The position numbers and the translations under genes were made by a program. Under the pieces are notes generated by a model. The model saw only the letters and a list, made by a program, of their open reading frames with translations, was not told where the DNA came from and ran no database searches. This document shows positions 15,653 to 25,285 of a DNA stretch of 37,275 bases, in pieces. The stretch is taken from assembly GCA_016783285.1 (NCBI GenBank), contig JADHWW010000111.1:1-37275 (forward strand), given 5' to 3'. Each line of letters starts with the position of its first letter. Positions within the stretch are counted from its first letter, which is position 1. Source of the stretch: Anaerolineae bacterium (GTDB lineage: Bacteria > Chloroflexota > Anaerolineae > B4-G1).

Positions 15653-16099
15653 ATGATTAAACGTTATCAACACACACAAATCGGATACTTAATCATAATT
15701 GCATTAGCCATCGCGCTGCTTTTCACTGTATATCGCATAACTGTTTATGGTTTCAATTGGATTGCCTTCGCAGGTCTGATTATCCTTGGAGCCTGTCTGG
15801 TGTTATTCGCCACGCTAACTGTAGTGATCGAGGAAGATGTTCTAGAAATTCGATTCGGGCCAGGAGTCATTCGAAAGAAATTCCCCTTGAAAGACATTGA
15901 ATCATGCCAGGTCGTGGAAAACCCCTGGTACTATGGCTGGGGAATTCGCCTGACCCCTCATGGCTGGCTCTATAATGTTTCTGGCTCTTATGCCGTTGAA
16001 ATTAAGATGAAAACAGGTAAGAAATATCGAATTGGCACCGATGTCCCGAATGACCTTGAGAAAGTCTTTCGACAATCCATTGAGAGAACGGCGAGGTGA
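15653..16099 (+). CDS. Small membrane protein with PH-like domain
   Basis: 148 residues. Two hydrophobic segments near the N-terminus (about 12-30 and 36-57) are followed by a soluble part rich in beta strands (LEIRFGPGVIRKKFPLKDIE, YGWGIRLTPHGWLYNVSG, YRIGTDVPNDL), the pattern of bacterial PH-like (bPH) membrane proteins. AAGGATGAA precedes the ATG. Function unknown; it lies in the accessory island and is less GC-rich than the core genes. Confidence 0.65.
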   Translation: MIKRYQHTQIGYLIIIALAIALLFTVYRITVYGFNWIAFAGLIILGACLVLFATLTVVIEEDVLEIRFGPGVIRKKFPLKDIESCQVVENPWYYGWGIRLTPHGWLYNVSGSYAVEIKMKTGKKYRIGTDVPNDLEKVFRQSIERTAR

Positions 16100-16126
16100 C
16101 AGCGTATATACGGCGTTTGCGGCTAC

Positions 16127-16140
16127 GGGCCTTATGGCCC
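16127..16140. terminator. Hairpin after the PH-like gene
   Basis: GGGCC-TTAT-GGCCC forms a stable 5-bp stem 27 bases after the stop codon. There is no T run after it, so it may act only as an mRNA end stabiliser. Confidence 0.3.
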
Positions 16141-16194
16141 TGCGCCCAAATCGCTGACGCGACTTCGCCAACACCGGAAGCGAGAGGATGGTCG

Positions 16195-16257
16195 GTGACT
16201 GCCAGGCTCGTCGCTGACACCAGCGTGTTGGTATCCCTGGCACTGAAGGAAAGGTAG
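16195..16257 (+). pseudogene. PIN-domain toxin scrap
   Basis: A 20-residue frame reads ARLVADTSVLVSLALKER, which matches the first strand and helix of PIN-domain ribonucleases including the catalytic Asp in ADTSVL, then stops. Nothing further of a PIN domain follows. It is probably a degraded toxin gene; chance resemblance is possible given the length. Confidence 0.35.
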
Positions 16258-16274
16258 GACGACAGGCAAAAAAA

Positions 16275-17861
16275 ATGCGATTGAATCATTTGATCAAAGC
16301 CCTGCCCACTGTCCTGGGCCAAATCGGCGGCGACGTTGAAGTACATGGCGTCGTCGCCGATTCGCGCCGCGTGCGCCCCGGCGACCTCTTCGTCGCCATC
16401 TCCGGCTTCAACGTGGACGGCCATTGTTTCATCGCCCAGGCGGTGAACGAAGGCGCGGTGGCCGTCGTCGGCGAGCGGGCCCCGCAGGAGTTGCCCGACC
16501 TGCCCTGGGGCGCCTTCACCTACGTGCGCGTCCCCTATGCGCGGGAGGCCTGGGGCTGGCTGTGCGCCGCCTGGCACGATTTTCCGTCCCGCAAAATGAC
16601 CCTCATCGGCGTCACCGGCACTGACGGCAAGACCACCACCGTCAACCTCATCTACGGTATCCTGCGCGCCGCCGGGCTCAACGCCGGGATGGTCAGCACG
16701 GTGAGTGCTTATATTGGCGAGGAGGAGATAGATACTGGCCTCCACACCACCACTCCCGACCCGCCCGATGTCCAGGAGTATCTGGCCCACATGGTCGAGA
16801 CCGGGGTCACCCACGCTGTGTTGGAGGTCACCTCCCACGGGCTGGCCCAACATCGGGTGGCTGGCTGCGACTTTGACGTGGCTGCCGTGACGAACATCAC
16901 CCACGAGCACCTCGACTTTCACGGATCGCTGGAAGCCTACCAGCAGGCTAAGGCTCGGCTCTTCGAGGGGTTGACCCGTTCCTTCCGCAAGCCAGGTGTA
17001 TCAAAGGTAGCAGTCCTCAACCGGGACGACGATTCCTACCACTATCTGAGCCCTTTACCCGCCGACCGTAAGATCGTTTATTCCATCTCCGGCCCGGCCG
17101 ATGTGACTGCCTCCGACGTCTGCTTCACCCCCGACCGAACTCGCTTCATCCTTCGATTATGCTCAGGACAGGCCCTCCGCACGCCTGCCGGCGAGGTATC
17201 CATTGAAACCCCTCTGCTGGGAGCCCACAACGTCAGCAACATCCTGGCGGCGGCGGCTACCGGTGTAGCGCTGGATCTCCCGCTGGAGGCCATCGCTGAG
17301 GGGATAGCGGCGGTGCGAGGGGTGCCGGGGAGGATGGAGCGGATTGAGGTCGGGCAGGATTTCCTGGCCATCGTGGACTTCGCCCATACGCCCAACGCGC
17401 TCCTGCGGGCCTTGCAAACGGCGCGCACGATGACTGGAGCAGGCGGCCGGGTGATTGTCGTCTTCGGCTGTGCAGGGCTGCGGGACCGGGAGAAGCGAGC
17501 AATGATGGGCCACATCGCCGGGGAGTTGGCCGACCTGGTGGTCATCACCGCCGAGGACCCCCGCACCGAGAGACTGGAGGAGATAATGGCCGAGAGCATT
17601 GCTGCAGCCACGGCAGAGGGCAAGCGGGAGGGGGTGGATCTATGGCGCGTGTCCGACCGGGGAGAGGCGCTCCTGCTGGCGTGCCATAAGGCCTGGGCGG
17701 GCGACGTGGTCATCTCCTGTGGTAAGGGGCATGAGCGGAGCATGTGCTTCGGCACGACCGAGTACCCCTGGGATGACCGGGAGGCAGTGCGGCGGGCGCT
17801 GCGCGGAGAGACGCTGGGCGCGCTGCCGACGGCGAGGCGGAGATTGGAGAATGGGGGTTAG
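16275..17861 (+). CDS. murE: UDP-N-acetylmuramyl-tripeptide synthetase (MurE-like)
   Basis: 528 residues with the three Mur-ligase domains. It adds the third amino acid to UDP-MurNAc-L-Ala-D-Glu during peptidoglycan synthesis in the cytoplasm. Seen: substrate domain (VVADSRRVRPGDLFVAISG), ATP loop GVTGTDGKTTT (about 113-123), THEHLDFHGS, carbamylated-Lys region, and the C-terminal domain with FGCAGLRDREKRAMMG. Where meso-diaminopimelate enzymes usually show D-N-P-R, this reads EDPRTERLEEI, so its amino-acid specificity is uncertain. A family A repeat at 17150-17174 adds RLCSGQAL. The ATG follows an A run with only a weak AGG site. It stands alone rather than in a dcw cluster. Confidence 0.85.
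   Translation: MRLNHLIKALPTVLGQIGGDVEVHGVVADSRRVRPGDLFVAISGFNVDGHCFIAQAVNEGAVAVVGERAPQELPDLPWGAFTYVRVPYAREAWGWLCAAWHDFPSRKMTLIGVTGTDGKTTTVNLIYGILRAAGLNAGMVSTVSAYIGEEEIDTGLHTTTPDPPDVQEYLAHMVETGVTHAVLEVTSHGLAQHRVAGCDFDVAAVTNITHEHLDFHGSLEAYQQAKARLFEGLTRSFRKPGVSKVAVLNRDDDSYHYLSPLPADRKIVYSISGPADVTASDVCFTPDRTRFILRLCSGQALRTPAGEVSIETPLLGAHNVSNILAAAATGVALDLPLEAIAEGIAAVRGVPGRMERIEVGQDFLAIVDFAHTPNALLRALQTARTMTGAGGRVIVVFGCAGLRDREKRAMMGHIAGELADLVVITAEDPRTERLEEIMAESIAAATAEGKREGVDLWRVSDRGEALLLACHKAWAGDVVISCGKGHERSMCFGTTEYPWDDREAVRRALRGETLGALPTARRRLENGG
17150..17174 (-). repeat. Dispersed repeat family A, copy 3 (in murE)
   Basis: Reverse complement CTGTCCTGAGC...TCGAAGG. Read in frame as LRLCSGQAL between two strands of the central domain. 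Confidence 0.65.
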
Positions 17862-17894
17862 GGGCTGGAGACTGGAAAGGCGATGGATTGAAGT

Positions 17895-18650
17895 ATGCCT
17901 TACACGGAGACTGTCAGAGGAACTCTCTTTTACACCGTGAGCCGGGGGCCAGCAGACGGTCCTATGCTGGTGCTGGTGCACGGGGCCGGGGGCACGCGTT
18001 TGCACTGGCCAGCCGAACTGCGCAGGTTGCCCGGGGCCACGGTTTACACACTCGACCTGCCCGGTCACGGGCGTTCGGGAGGGGAAGGACGTGACACCAT
18101 TGAGTGTTATGCGGAGGCGGTTGTCGCTTTCCTTCACGCAGTCGGCATTGAACAGGCCGTCGCCGTAGGGCACTCAATGGGCGGCGCTATCGCCATGACG
18201 CTGGCCCTGGATTTCGCCGACTGCGTGGCCGGGCTGGTGCTGGTAGCGACCGGGGCGCGGCTGCGCGTGGCCCCTGCCATCTTGGAAGGTGTCCGCAGCG
18301 ATTTCGAGGGGGCCGTGGAACTTATCACCCGCTTCGCCTGGTCACCAGAGGCCCCTCCGGCGCTGGCTGAATTGGGGCAGCAATCGTTTCTGGAGACCGG
18401 CCCCGACGTGCTCTTGGGCGATTTCACTGCCTGCGACCGTTTCGATGTGGTGGAGCGACTGAGAGAGATCAAAACGCCCACACTGGCCATCGTCGGTACG
18501 GCAGATCAACTTACCCCGGTCAAGTACGCGTGCTTTCTGACTGAGCACATCCCTGGCGCTCGGTGTGTGATCATTGAGGGGGCAGGTCACATGGTGATGC
18601 TGGAGAGATCGGCAGAGGTGGCGAAGGCGGTGCTAGAGTTTTCGCGTTAA
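17895..18650 (+). CDS. Alpha/beta-hydrolase
   Basis: 251 residues with a full alpha/beta-hydrolase outline: oxyanion segment VLVHGAGGTRLHW (about 30-42), DLPGHGRSGG, nucleophile elbow GHSMGG (Ser near 95), catalytic Asp in GTADQLTP and His in GAGHMVMLE. Close families include esterases, lipases and cofactor-free peroxidases; the substrate cannot be told from sequence. It starts 33 bases after murE on the same strand and ends 4 bases into the rho gene, which converges from the other side. Confidence 0.8.
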   Translation: MPYTETVRGTLFYTVSRGPADGPMLVLVHGAGGTRLHWPAELRRLPGATVYTLDLPGHGRSGGEGRDTIECYAEAVVAFLHAVGIEQAVAVGHSMGGAIAMTLALDFADCVAGLVLVATGARLRVAPAILEGVRSDFEGAVELITRFAWSPEAPPALAELGQQSFLETGPDVLLGDFTACDRFDVVERLREIKTPTLAIVGTADQLTPVKYACFLTEHIPGARCVIIEGAGHMVMLERSAEVAKAVLEFSR

Positions 18651-19951
18651 TGTCTTTCCATTTCTGCCATTCTTGCGAACAGGTTGAGAAATTCCTCGTT
18701 ATTCTGAGTGCCCTTGAGAACGCGGAGCAATTCCTGTATTGCCTGCGCAACACTGTAACCGGACGTGTGGGAGTCCAGGAAGCGTTGTCGCATCAGCCAT
18801 ACCTTCTGCAGTGTGTTCTCATCGAGCAACAACTCCTCCCGCCGCGTACCGGAGCGCTCAATGTCGAAGGCGGGGAAGATACGCCGCTCCTGCAGTTTTC
18901 GACTCAGGTGGAGTTCCATATTGCCGGTGCCCTTGAATTCCTCGTAGATCATGTCATCCATCCGGCTGCCGGTATCAACCATGCATGTGGCGATGACCGT
19001 GAGACTGCCTCCCTCCTCAATGTTGCGGGCCGCGCCAAAGAAGTGCTTAGGTGGATACAGGGCCGCTGGATCGAGCCCGCCGGAGAGAGTGCGACCGCTG
19101 GGTTGCACGACCAGGTTGTAAGCACGTGAGAGGCGGGTGATGCTATCAAGTAGGATAACGACGTCCCTTTTCCCCTCGACCAGCCGCTTGGCCCGGGCCA
19201 GTGCAATCTCCGCCACCTGCGCGTGGCTTTGTACTCGCTCGTCGAAGGTTGAACTGATGACCTCGGCATCCACTGAGCGGTCCATGTCGGTGACTTCCTC
19301 AGGCCGCTCGCCGATGAGCGCGACCATCAGGTGTGCCTCGGGATGGTTGGCCGTGATGCCGTTGGCGATGTGCTTGAGCACGGTGGTCTTGCCGGCCTTT
19401 GGCGGTGATACGATGAGCCCACGCTGTCCTTTCCCAATCGGCGCGGTCATGCTCAAAAGCCGTGTCGTCAGGTTGTCTGGAGAGGTCTCCAATATGAAAC
19501 GTTCGTTGGGGAAGATCGGCGTCAGTGATTCAAAAGACGGTCGTTGCTTAGCCGCCTCCGGGTCCATTCCGTTCACAGCCTCCACACGGAGGAGACTATA
19601 GTACTTCTCGTTCTCCTTCGGCGGCCGCACCTGCCCGACCACCATGTCTCCGGTGCGGAGTTCAAAGCGTCGGATCTGAGATTGGGAGACGTACACATCA
19701 TCGGGCCCTGGCTTGTAGTGGTCGCAGTGCAGGTAGCCCTTGTTTTCGTCCACGATGTCCAGTACGCCACCACCGAATTTCAGGCCCTCCCGCTCTGCCT
19801 TGGCCCGCAGCAGCCGCAGAATGAGGTCCTCTTTCTTCAATCTGCTGTAGCGGGAAATCTCCCACTCCTTGGACAGTTCACGCAGTTCAGCCAGCGTCTT
19901 GGTCTCCAGGCTGGCGATATCTATCTTTTTTGTAGCGCTTTCTCTAGCCAT
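18647..19951 (-). CDS. rho: Transcription termination factor Rho
   Basis: 434 residues. Rho is a hexameric RNA-dependent ATPase that ends transcription. Seen: N-terminal Rho-N helix bundle ([20 protein letters not shown]), RNA-binding cold-shock-like domain (GVLDIV...[25 protein letters not shown]), Walker [10 protein letters not shown] (about 180), [14 protein letters not shown], Walker [18 protein letters not shown], and the R-loop/Q-loop part [22 protein letters not shown] 19951 is preferred to the upstream ATG 19978 because GGAAG precedes it at normal spacing. No long insert is present. Confidence 0.95.
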   Translation of the reverse strand: MARESATKKIDIASLETKTLAELRELSKEWEISRYSRLKKEDLILRLLRAKAEREGLKFGGGVLDIVDENKGYLHCDHYKPGPDDVYVSQSQIRRFELRTGDMVVGQVRPPKENEKYYSLLRVEAVNGMDPEAAKQRPSFESLTPIFPNERFILETSPDNLTTRLLSMTAPIGKGQRGLIVSPPKAGKTTVLKHIANGITANHPEAHLMVALIGERPEEVTDMDRSVDAEVISSTFDERVQSHAQVAEIALARAKRLVEGKRDVVILLDSITRLSRAYNLVVQPSGRTLSGGLDPAALYPPKHFFGAARNIEEGGSLTVIATCMVDTGSRMDDMIYEEFKGTGNMELHLSRKLQERRIFPAFDIERSGTRREELLLDENTLQKVWLMRQRFLDSHTSGYSVAQAIQELLRVLKGTQNNEEFLNLFARMAEMERH

Positions 19952-19962
19952 TTTCACTTCCT

Positions 19963-20370
19963 TCAGTCCAGATACCACACCCAGCGGGTGCCACGCATTT
20001 CTCGGATGATGTCGGTGGTAGAGAGTATACCCAACGGCTTGCCATCCTCGCTCACCACCAGGAGGCGGTGGATGTGGCTTTCCAGCAGTTTCTTGGCTGC
20101 CTCCTCCATGGTGGTGCCCTCAGAGATACTGATAACGTTGGACGTCATCACATCGCGGGCCTGGATAGTTGTCATGTCCTCTCCGTAATGGGCGATGGCA
20201 TCACTGTGGGACACCACACCCACCGGAGGTTTCCCCTCGCCTTCGGCGACCATGATGGCGTGAATCTCGGTATCGGCCATCACCCGTATCACTTCCTGAA
20301 GGGGAGTGTCCGGCTTGCAGAAAATAACGCCCTTATGATAGATGTCGCGTACCAATCGTTCCTTGTCCAT
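19963..20370 (-). CDS. Tandem CBS-domain protein
   Basis: 135 residues made of two CBS domains: first VRDIYHKGVIFCKPDTPLQEV to VVSHSDAIAHY, second ARDVMTSNVISISEGTTMEEA to LSTTDIIREM. CBS pairs bind adenosine nucleotides and act as regulatory sensors. The ATG at 20370 follows AGGAGA. It lies between cdsA and rho in a minus-strand run and ends 11 bases before the rho ATG, suggesting cotranscription with rho. Confidence 0.85.
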   Translation of the reverse strand: MDKERLVRDIYHKGVIFCKPDTPLQEVIRVMADTEIHAIMVAEGEGKPPVGVVSHSDAIAHYGEDMTTIQARDVMTSNVISISEGTTMEEAAKKLLESHIHRLLVVSEDGKPLGILSTTDIIREMRGTRWVWYLD

Positions 20371-20400
20371 AGGTTTTCTCCTCATTTACTTGATTTGTGA

Positions 20401-20419
20401 GACAAGTTGCCAACTTGTC
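20401..20419. repeat. Palindromic hairpin between cdsA and the CBS gene
   Basis: GACAAGTT-GCC-AACTTGTC is a perfect 8-bp hairpin with the same TTGCCAA centre as 3447-3467. It fills most of the 57-base gap after cdsA. Confidence 0.7.
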
Positions 20420-20427
20420 CTACTTTG

Positions 20428-21240
20428 TCAGAGTGCGAACCACAGCACGTAATAGTATCCGATCACGATTGCCCACAGGATACTGTCCACCCGGTCCAAG
20501 GCTCCGCCATGACCAGGAATGCTACCGCCGCTGTCTTTCACGCCGGCCTGTCGCTTGATCATTGAGACAGCCAGGTCGCCCAGTGGTGCGAATATGGAAA
20601 TCAGCACTCCCAGGATCAAGCCGTGGGTGCTGCTAACAGCGGTTCCTGCACCCGCTCCGGCGCGCCAGAGCGAGGTCAGCAGCGGTGTCATCAGCCCGCC
20701 GGTGATCACGCCCGCCACGTACCCCTCCCACGTTTTACCGGGACTCAGCGCAGACGCCAGTTTGCGGCGTCCCCATGCCCGCCCGACGAAGTATGCACCC
20801 GTGTCAGCGAGCATGATCGCCGGTATGGCGGTCAGCGTCCACCAAAGACCGTCAGGCTGCAGGCTTCGTAGTCTGATCGCGCAGGCTCCGCACAGCCCCA
20901 GGTATAGGCCGCCCGTCACGGTCAGCGCCCAATCGGCCACCGGGTATCTTTGACGATGAAACAGTTGCCAGGCGAGGGAGGCCAGCAGGATCAGCGCCAT
21001 GCCAGGCTGCAGCAGGTCGCGCGTCTGAAATTGGGCATCCAACAAGAAGAGCCATACCAGCCCGATCCCGAAGATGGGGGCTGGTCGAAAGCCATTACGG
21101 GCCATCAGGCGGCAGAACTCAATCTCGGCTATGGTCAGCAGCAATCCCATCAGGGCCAGGAATGGCAGCCTACCCAGATAGATGAGATAAATGGTGATCG
21201 GGACTAGAATGGCGGCAGTGAGTAGACGTGTACGCAGCAT
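20428..21240 (-). CDS. cdsA: Phosphatidate cytidylyltransferase
   Basis: 270 residues with about eight membrane helices. CdsA makes CDP-diacylglycerol from phosphatidate and CTP, the entry to phospholipid synthesis. The C-terminal family signature is complete: APLGDLAVSMIKRQAGVKDS followed by GGSIPGHGGALDRVDS, and the SPGKTWEGYVAG motif comes before it. It lies downstream of uppS in the conserved rpsB-tsf-pyrH-frr-uppS-cdsA order. The 146-base gap to uppS (21241-21386) shows no gene. Confidence 0.93.
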   Translation of the reverse strand: MLRTRLLTAAILVPITIYLIYLGRLPFLALMGLLLTIAEIEFCRLMARNGFRPAPIFGIGLVWLFLLDAQFQTRDLLQPGMALILLASLAWQLFHRQRYPVADWALTVTGGLYLGLCGACAIRLRSLQPDGLWWTLTAIPAIMLADTGAYFVGRAWGRRKLASALSPGKTWEGYVAGVITGGLMTPLLTSLWRAGAGAGTAVSSTHGLILGVLISIFAPLGDLAVSMIKRQAGVKDSGGSIPGHGGALDRVDSILWAIVIGYYYVLWFAL

Positions 21241-21386
21241 GGGTCGAGAAGCACTTGAGAGTAATGTTCCGACACATCAGCATAAGTGCCTATCCGAAAA
21301 GCACTCCCCGGGCTGAGCGGATTATCCGGATAGATTCCAAAATGCTGATCTGTGTGTCCCTGGCGTCGTCTGCTTACAACTGCGCT

Positions 21387-22121
21387 CTACTCGGGCACCA
21401 AGCCAAAGCGGCGCTTGCGCTGGCTATAACTCTTCAGGGCCTTGTAGAGTTTGTCTTTGTCGAAATCGGGCCACAGGGTGGGGGTCACGTATAACTCGGC
21501 GTATGCCCCCTGCCAGATAAGGAAGTTGCTGATCCGCATCTCCCCGCTGGTTCGAATAATCAGGTCAGGATCAGGCAATCCTGCCGTATAGAGGTAGCGA
21601 CTGATGAGTAGTTCGTCTACTTCCTCAGCAGGCACATCGTCGGCGATCATGCGGTGTATTGCATCCACCAGTTCGGCCCGGCCGCCATAGTCGAATGCTA
21701 CGTTCAAGATCAGCCGTTGGTTGTCCTTGGTCATTTCGATGGCGTCCTGAATTGTTTGCAGCAACTTCGGGGGAAGATGCTCCAGGTGACCAATATGGCG
21801 CAATTGGACGCCTTCCTGGTGCAGTTCTAACAACTCCCGATCAATCACCCGCTCAAGGATGGACAACAGACCTTGAATCTCGTTCCCCGGACGGCCCCAA
21901 TTCTCAGTCGAGAAGGCGTAGATGGTGAGAATCTGGATGCCAAACTCTACTGCTGCTCGCAACACGCGGCGCAGGTTTTCTGTCCCTGCACGGTGTCCAG
22001 CCAGCCGAGGCAAACCGCGTGCCCGAGCCCAGCGGCCATTACCGTCCATAATAATGCCAACATGCCGGGCTACTCGTTCCAGAGGCGGGTATTGCTGATT
22101 ATTCTGCGGCTGAGAAGGCAT
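21387..22121 (-). CDS. uppS: Isoprenyl (undecaprenyl) diphosphate synthase
   Basis: 244 residues. This cis-prenyltransferase builds the C55 lipid carrier for cell-wall synthesis. Signature elements are all present: IIMDGNGRWARARGLPR with the catalytic Asp, GHRAGTENLRRV, AFSTENWGRP, and IIRTSGEMRISNFLIWQ followed by GAYAELYVTPTLWPDF. The N-terminus has a short Gln/Asn-rich tail. It follows frr by about 36 bases. Confidence 0.94.
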   Translation of the reverse strand: MPSQPQNNQQYPPLERVARHVGIIMDGNGRWARARGLPRLAGHRAGTENLRRVLRAAVEFGIQILTIYAFSTENWGRPGNEIQGLLSILERVIDRELLELHQEGVQLRHIGHLEHLPPKLLQTIQDAIEMTKDNQRLILNVAFDYGGRAELVDAIHRMIADDVPAEEVDELLISRYLYTAGLPDPDLIIRTSGEMRISNFLIWQGAYAELYVTPTLWPDFDKDKLYKALKSYSQRKRRFGLVPE

Positions 22122-22157
22122 TGTCGTAGACTGTCCGAGGCGATCTGTGGGGGTGTG

Positions 22158-22715
22158 CTAGCCTTCCAGGATATCCCGTTGCTTGCGGGCGCCAGTCTCG
22201 TCCACCTGCTTGGCGTAGCGGTCAGTGAGGTCCTGAAGGTCGTCCTTGCCACGGTAGAGGTCGTCCTCGGAAATAAGTTTTTCTTTCTCGAACTCGCGCA
22301 GGTCGTCCATTGCCTCGCGGCGAATGTTCCGGAGTGCCACCTTGCCTTCCTCGACGCGATGGCGCACCAGTTTTGCCAGTTCTCGCCTCCGCTCCTCGGT
22401 GAGGCGCGGAATGGGAAGGCGGATGATCCGGCCGTCGTTAGAGGGAGTGAGACCCAGTTCGGACTTGAGGATGGCTCGTTCGATGTCGCCCAATGACCCT
22501 GGGTCGTATGGCCGAATAGTGAGCAACTGAGGTTCCGGGGCGGATATGACAGCCAACTGGTTGAGGGGCGTAGGTGTGCCGTAATATTCTACCATCACCC
22601 TCTCCACCAGTGCCGGAGAGGCCCGTCCAGTACGGATGGTGCGCAGATCGGCATCCAGCACCTCAAGTGTCTTACGCATACGGCCTTCTGTCTCGTGGAG
22701 TAGTTCTCTAATCAT
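22158..22715 (-). CDS. frr: Ribosome recycling factor
   Basis: 185 residues, the standard length. RRF with EF-G splits the ribosome after termination. DLRTIRTGRASPALVERVMV, YYGTPTPLNQLAVISAPEPQ, and the charged helix LTEERRRELAKLVRHRVEEG are diagnostic. It begins 4 bases after pyrH, so the two are probably translationally coupled. Confidence 0.95.
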   Translation of the reverse strand: MIRELLHETEGRMRKTLEVLDADLRTIRTGRASPALVERVMVEYYGTPTPLNQLAVISAPEPQLLTIRPYDPGSLGDIERAILKSELGLTPSNDGRIIRLPIPRLTEERRRELAKLVRHRVEEGKVALRNIRREAMDDLREFEKEKLISEDDLYRGKDDLQDLTDRYAKQVDETGARKQRDILEG

Positions 22716-22719
22716 CGTT

Positions 22720-23436
22720 CTATTGAGAGATCAACGTCCCGATGGCCTCCCCCAGCACGGCTCGCTCAAGGCCGTGGGGTTGCCACAAGTTGAGCACAAG
22801 GATAGGCAGGTCGTTTTCCATACACAGTGAGATCGCTGTGGCATCCATCACGCCCACCCGCAGTTCAAGCGCCTGCATGTAGGTCAGGTAGTCAAATCGC
22901 TCGGCGTCGGGGTTCTCGTGGGGGTCCTCGGTGTAGACACCGTCCACCTTCGTGGCCTTGATCAGTAAGCCAGCGTCAATCTCCATCGCTCTGAGTGCTG
23001 CTGCTGTGTCGGTAGTGAAGTAGGGGTTACCTGTACCGCCACCGATGATGACAACGCGCCCTTTTTCCAGGTGGCGGATCGTCCGTCCACGGATGTAGGG
23101 CTCAGCAATAGTTCGCATTTCGATAGCGGTCTGTACACGGGTGGTGATCCCCAGACGCTCCAATGCGTCGGCCAAAGCGAGGGCATTCATCACCGTCGCT
23201 AGCATGCCCATGTGATCTGCTGTGGCACGGTCCATGCCATGTACAAGGCCATCCCGACCACGCCAGATGTTGCCCGCTCCCAGGACGATAGCGATCTCCA
23301 CCTCCAGGTTGCGCATGGCTAACATTTTGGCAGCGACCTCTTCTGCCATGTGGGGACTGATTCCAGAGCCGCCCGGGCCGGCCAGTGCCTCGCCTCCCAG
23401 TTTGAGTAGGACTCGTTTGTATTTCGCGACAGCCAT
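22720..23436 (-). CDS. pyrH: UMP kinase
   Basis: 238 residues of the amino-acid-kinase fold. It phosphorylates UMP to UDP. Seen: [68 protein letters not shown] and the [16 protein letters not shown] loop. It lies between tsf and frr as in most bacteria. Confidence 0.95.
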   Translation of the reverse strand: MAVAKYKRVLLKLGGEALAGPGGSGISPHMAEEVAAKMLAMRNLEVEIAIVLGAGNIWRGRDGLVHGMDRATADHMGMLATVMNALALADALERLGITTRVQTAIEMRTIAEPYIRGRTIRHLEKGRVVIIGGGTGNPYFTTDTAAALRAMEIDAGLLIKATKVDGVYTEDPHENPDAERFDYLTYMQALELRVGVMDATAISLCMENDLPILVLNLWQPHGLERAVLGEAIGTLISQ

Positions 23437-23452
23437 CCTATTTTGGACCGGG

Positions 23453-24055
23453 TTATTCCAGGTCCTCTCCCACTTCGTAGCGTACGAAGCGGCGCAGGAC
23501 GATATTCTCGCCTAGTTTGGCGAGGGCCTCTGTGATCAGATCCTGTACGGTCTTGTCCTTATCTTTGACAAAGGGTTGCTCCATCAGGCACACCTGCTGG
23601 TAGAACTTCTCCAGCAGGCCATCGACGATGCGGCCCACAATACGTTCGGGCTTGCCTTCTTCCAAAGCCTGGGCGCGGTAGGTGGCCCGTTCGCGCTCGA
23701 TCACTGCCTCGGGCACCTTCTCACGAGTGTGGTAACGCGGGGCAGCGAAGGCGATATGGAGCGCTAAATCATGAATCAGGGTCTTGAAGTCATCAGTGCG
23801 GGCGACGAAGTCAGTCTCACAATTCAGTTCCAACAGTACAGCAACCCGGCTGCCGTGATGGACGTACGCTTCCACGCGCCCATCGGAGGCCTGGCGGCCC
23901 GTTCGCTTGGCAGCCGCGGCGAGCCCTTTTTCGCGCAAACGGGCGATCGCGTTTTCAAAGTCACCAGCAGAAGCCTCCAACGCTCGACGGCAGTCTAACA
24001 CGCCAGCGCCAGTCACCTGCCGCACTTCCTTGACCATTGCAGCAGTGATTTCCAA
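23453..24055 (-). CDS. tsf: Elongation factor Ts (short form)
   Basis: 200 residues. EF-Ts is the nucleotide exchange factor of EF-Tu. The N-terminal UBA-like helix set ([20 protein letters not shown]) and the exchange motif [16 protein letters not shown] are intact. The length matches the short EF-Ts type (as in Thermus) rather than the about 280-residue E. coli form. It lies 66 bases after rpsB. Confidence 0.95.
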   Translation of the reverse strand: MEITAAMVKEVRQVTGAGVLDCRRALEASAGDFENAIARLREKGLAAAAKRTGRQASDGRVEAYVHHGSRVAVLLELNCETDFVARTDDFKTLIHDLALHIAFAAPRYHTREKVPEAVIERERATYRAQALEEGKPERIVGRIVDGLLEKFYQQVCLMEQPFVKDKDKTVQDLITEALAKLGENIVLRRFVRYEVGEDLE

Positions 24056-24121
24056 ATTCTGTCCTCCTAGTGTTCTATCGATTATCTATCTGCAGGTACC
24101 GGCGGCAGGCGCGGGGAGGAC

Positions 24122-25120
24122 TCATACCTCTTCTTCCCCGACTCCTTCCTCGGTTATCATGCTCTCTGTCGTGGTCTCACCCGCCATCTCCTGCGTCAGT
24201 TCACCTGGTAGCCTTAAGGCCACTGGTTTCTTGGCTGGCTCGCCCGGTTCTTCAGTTGGTTCTTCAGTTGGTTCTTCAGTTGGTTCTTCAGCCTGCGCTA
24301 TCTCCGCAACTGGCTTTGCATCTCTTTCTCCCTCGAACGACAGTCCCTTCAAGCGGGCAAGAGTGGCAGCGCTAAGGTACTTCTCATCCTCAATGGCGAA
24401 CTCCTCAACCGCCAAGTCTTCTGGTTCGTAGGCCTTCCGTTGTGCAACTCCCTCCAGCACAGCATCGGCTATTTTCGAGGTAATCAGCTTGATCGCACGG
24501 ATAGCGTCGTCGTTGGCCGGGATCACGTGATCAATTGGATCGGGGTCACAGTTGGTGTCCACAATAGCGACGATGGGAATATTCAACCTGTTGGCCTCTT
24601 TCACTGCGGTGGTCTCCCGTCGCACATCCACGACGAAGAGCAGATCGGGGAGGTCGCGTATCTCTTTGATACCCCCCAGCCGGTTGTTGAGTTTCACGAT
24701 CTGGCGCTGCAGGCCCAGCGCCTCTTTTTTTGTCAGACGCTCAAAGTCGCCCCGGTCACGGCGGGCTTCCAGATTGAGCAGGTAGTCAATGCGCTGTCGG
24801 ATGGTGCGCCAGTTGGTCAGTGTGCCGCCCAACCAGCGCTGGTTGACATAGGGCATTCCGCAGCGCTGTGACTCCTGAGCGATAGAGTCCTGAGCCTGCC
24901 GCTTCGTGCCCACAAAAAGCACTGTTCCATCGGCGGCAATGGTGTCCCGAACCAGTTCGTAGGCCCTGCCAAGCGCGGTAATGGTCTGCTGCAGGTCTAT
25001 AATGTGCACCTTGTTGCGCTCCGTGAAGATGTAGGATTTCATCTTCGGGTTCCAGCGCTGGGTGCGGTGACCGAAATGCACTCCAGTTTCCAAGAGTGCC
25101 CTCATAGAGACGACAGCCAT
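24122..25120 (-). CDS. rpsB: Ribosomal protein S2 with acidic C-terminal extension
   Basis: S2 core (residues about 1-235: [76 protein letters not shown]) is complete. It is followed by about 95 extra residues, largely acidic: a 12-base DNA repeat gives EEPT x3 (24248-24291), a palindromic repeat gives VALRLP (24207-24223), and the tail is Glu/Thr-rich. Most S2 proteins end near 230-260 residues. AAGGAGG stands nine bases before the ATG at 25120. It heads the rpsB-tsf-pyrH-frr run, with its own promoter at 25248-25275. Confidence 0.95.
   Translation of the reverse strand: MAVVSMRALLETGVHFGHRTQRWNPKMKSYIFTERNKVHIIDLQQTITALGRAYELVRDTIAADGTVLFVGTKRQAQDSIAQESQRCGMPYVNQRWLGGTLTNWRTIRQRIDYLLNLEARRDRGDFERLTKKEALGLQRQIVKLNNRLGGIKEIRDLPDLLFVVDVRRETTAVKEANRLNIPIVAIVDTNCDPDPIDHVIPANDDAIRAIKLITSKIADAVLEGVAQRKAYEPEDLAVEEFAIEDEKYLSAATLARLKGLSFEGERDAKPVAEIAQAEEPTEEPTEEPTEEPGEPAKKPVALRLPGELTQEMAGETTTESMITEEGVGEEEV
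24207..24223. repeat. GCCTTAAGGC repeat family B, copy 1 (in rpsB)
   Basis: GGTAGCCTTAAGGCCAC with a perfect 10-base palindromic core. Read in the rpsB frame as PVALRLP. Other copies: 27843, 30074, 36467 and (reversed) 36589. Confidence 0.8.
24248..24291 (-). repeat. 12-bp tandem repeat in the rpsB tail
   Basis: About 3.6 units of GGTTCTTCAGTT encode a run of EEPT residues in the S2 extension. Such arrays change length readily. Confidence 0.8.
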
Positions 25121-25247
25121 AGAGGAGCCTCCTTATCTTGTTTTGTTATCCTCCGCCTCCGTCATTCCACCGAGAGACCGGGCTGGCTGCTCATCCGGCA
25201 CGATCTCGCTGGTCAGGAAGCGTGTGTATTGGGTCAAGCCCGCTACG

Positions 25248-25275
25248 ATTGTACCATAAAGTGGGATTTGAGCAA
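25248..25275 (-). promoter_or_regulatory. Promoter of the rpsB operon
   Basis: TTGCTC (25275-25270), 16-base spacer, TACAAT (25253-25248). Transcription would start near 25241, leaving a leader of about 120 bases before rpsB. The leader has some pairing potential but I cannot assign a known S2 leader structure. Confidence 0.55.
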
Positions 25276-25285
25276 ATCCGTCGCG

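Noticed and set aside
21241..21386. Gene between cdsA and uppS
   Set aside because: The only frame crossing it on the plus strand runs antisense into uppS and has no family resemblance or ribosome site.
25121..25247. Known S2 leader RNA or riboswitch before rpsB
   Set aside because: Some pairing is possible around CCGG and GCAGCCAGC segments, but I could not match a defined leader structure by eye.
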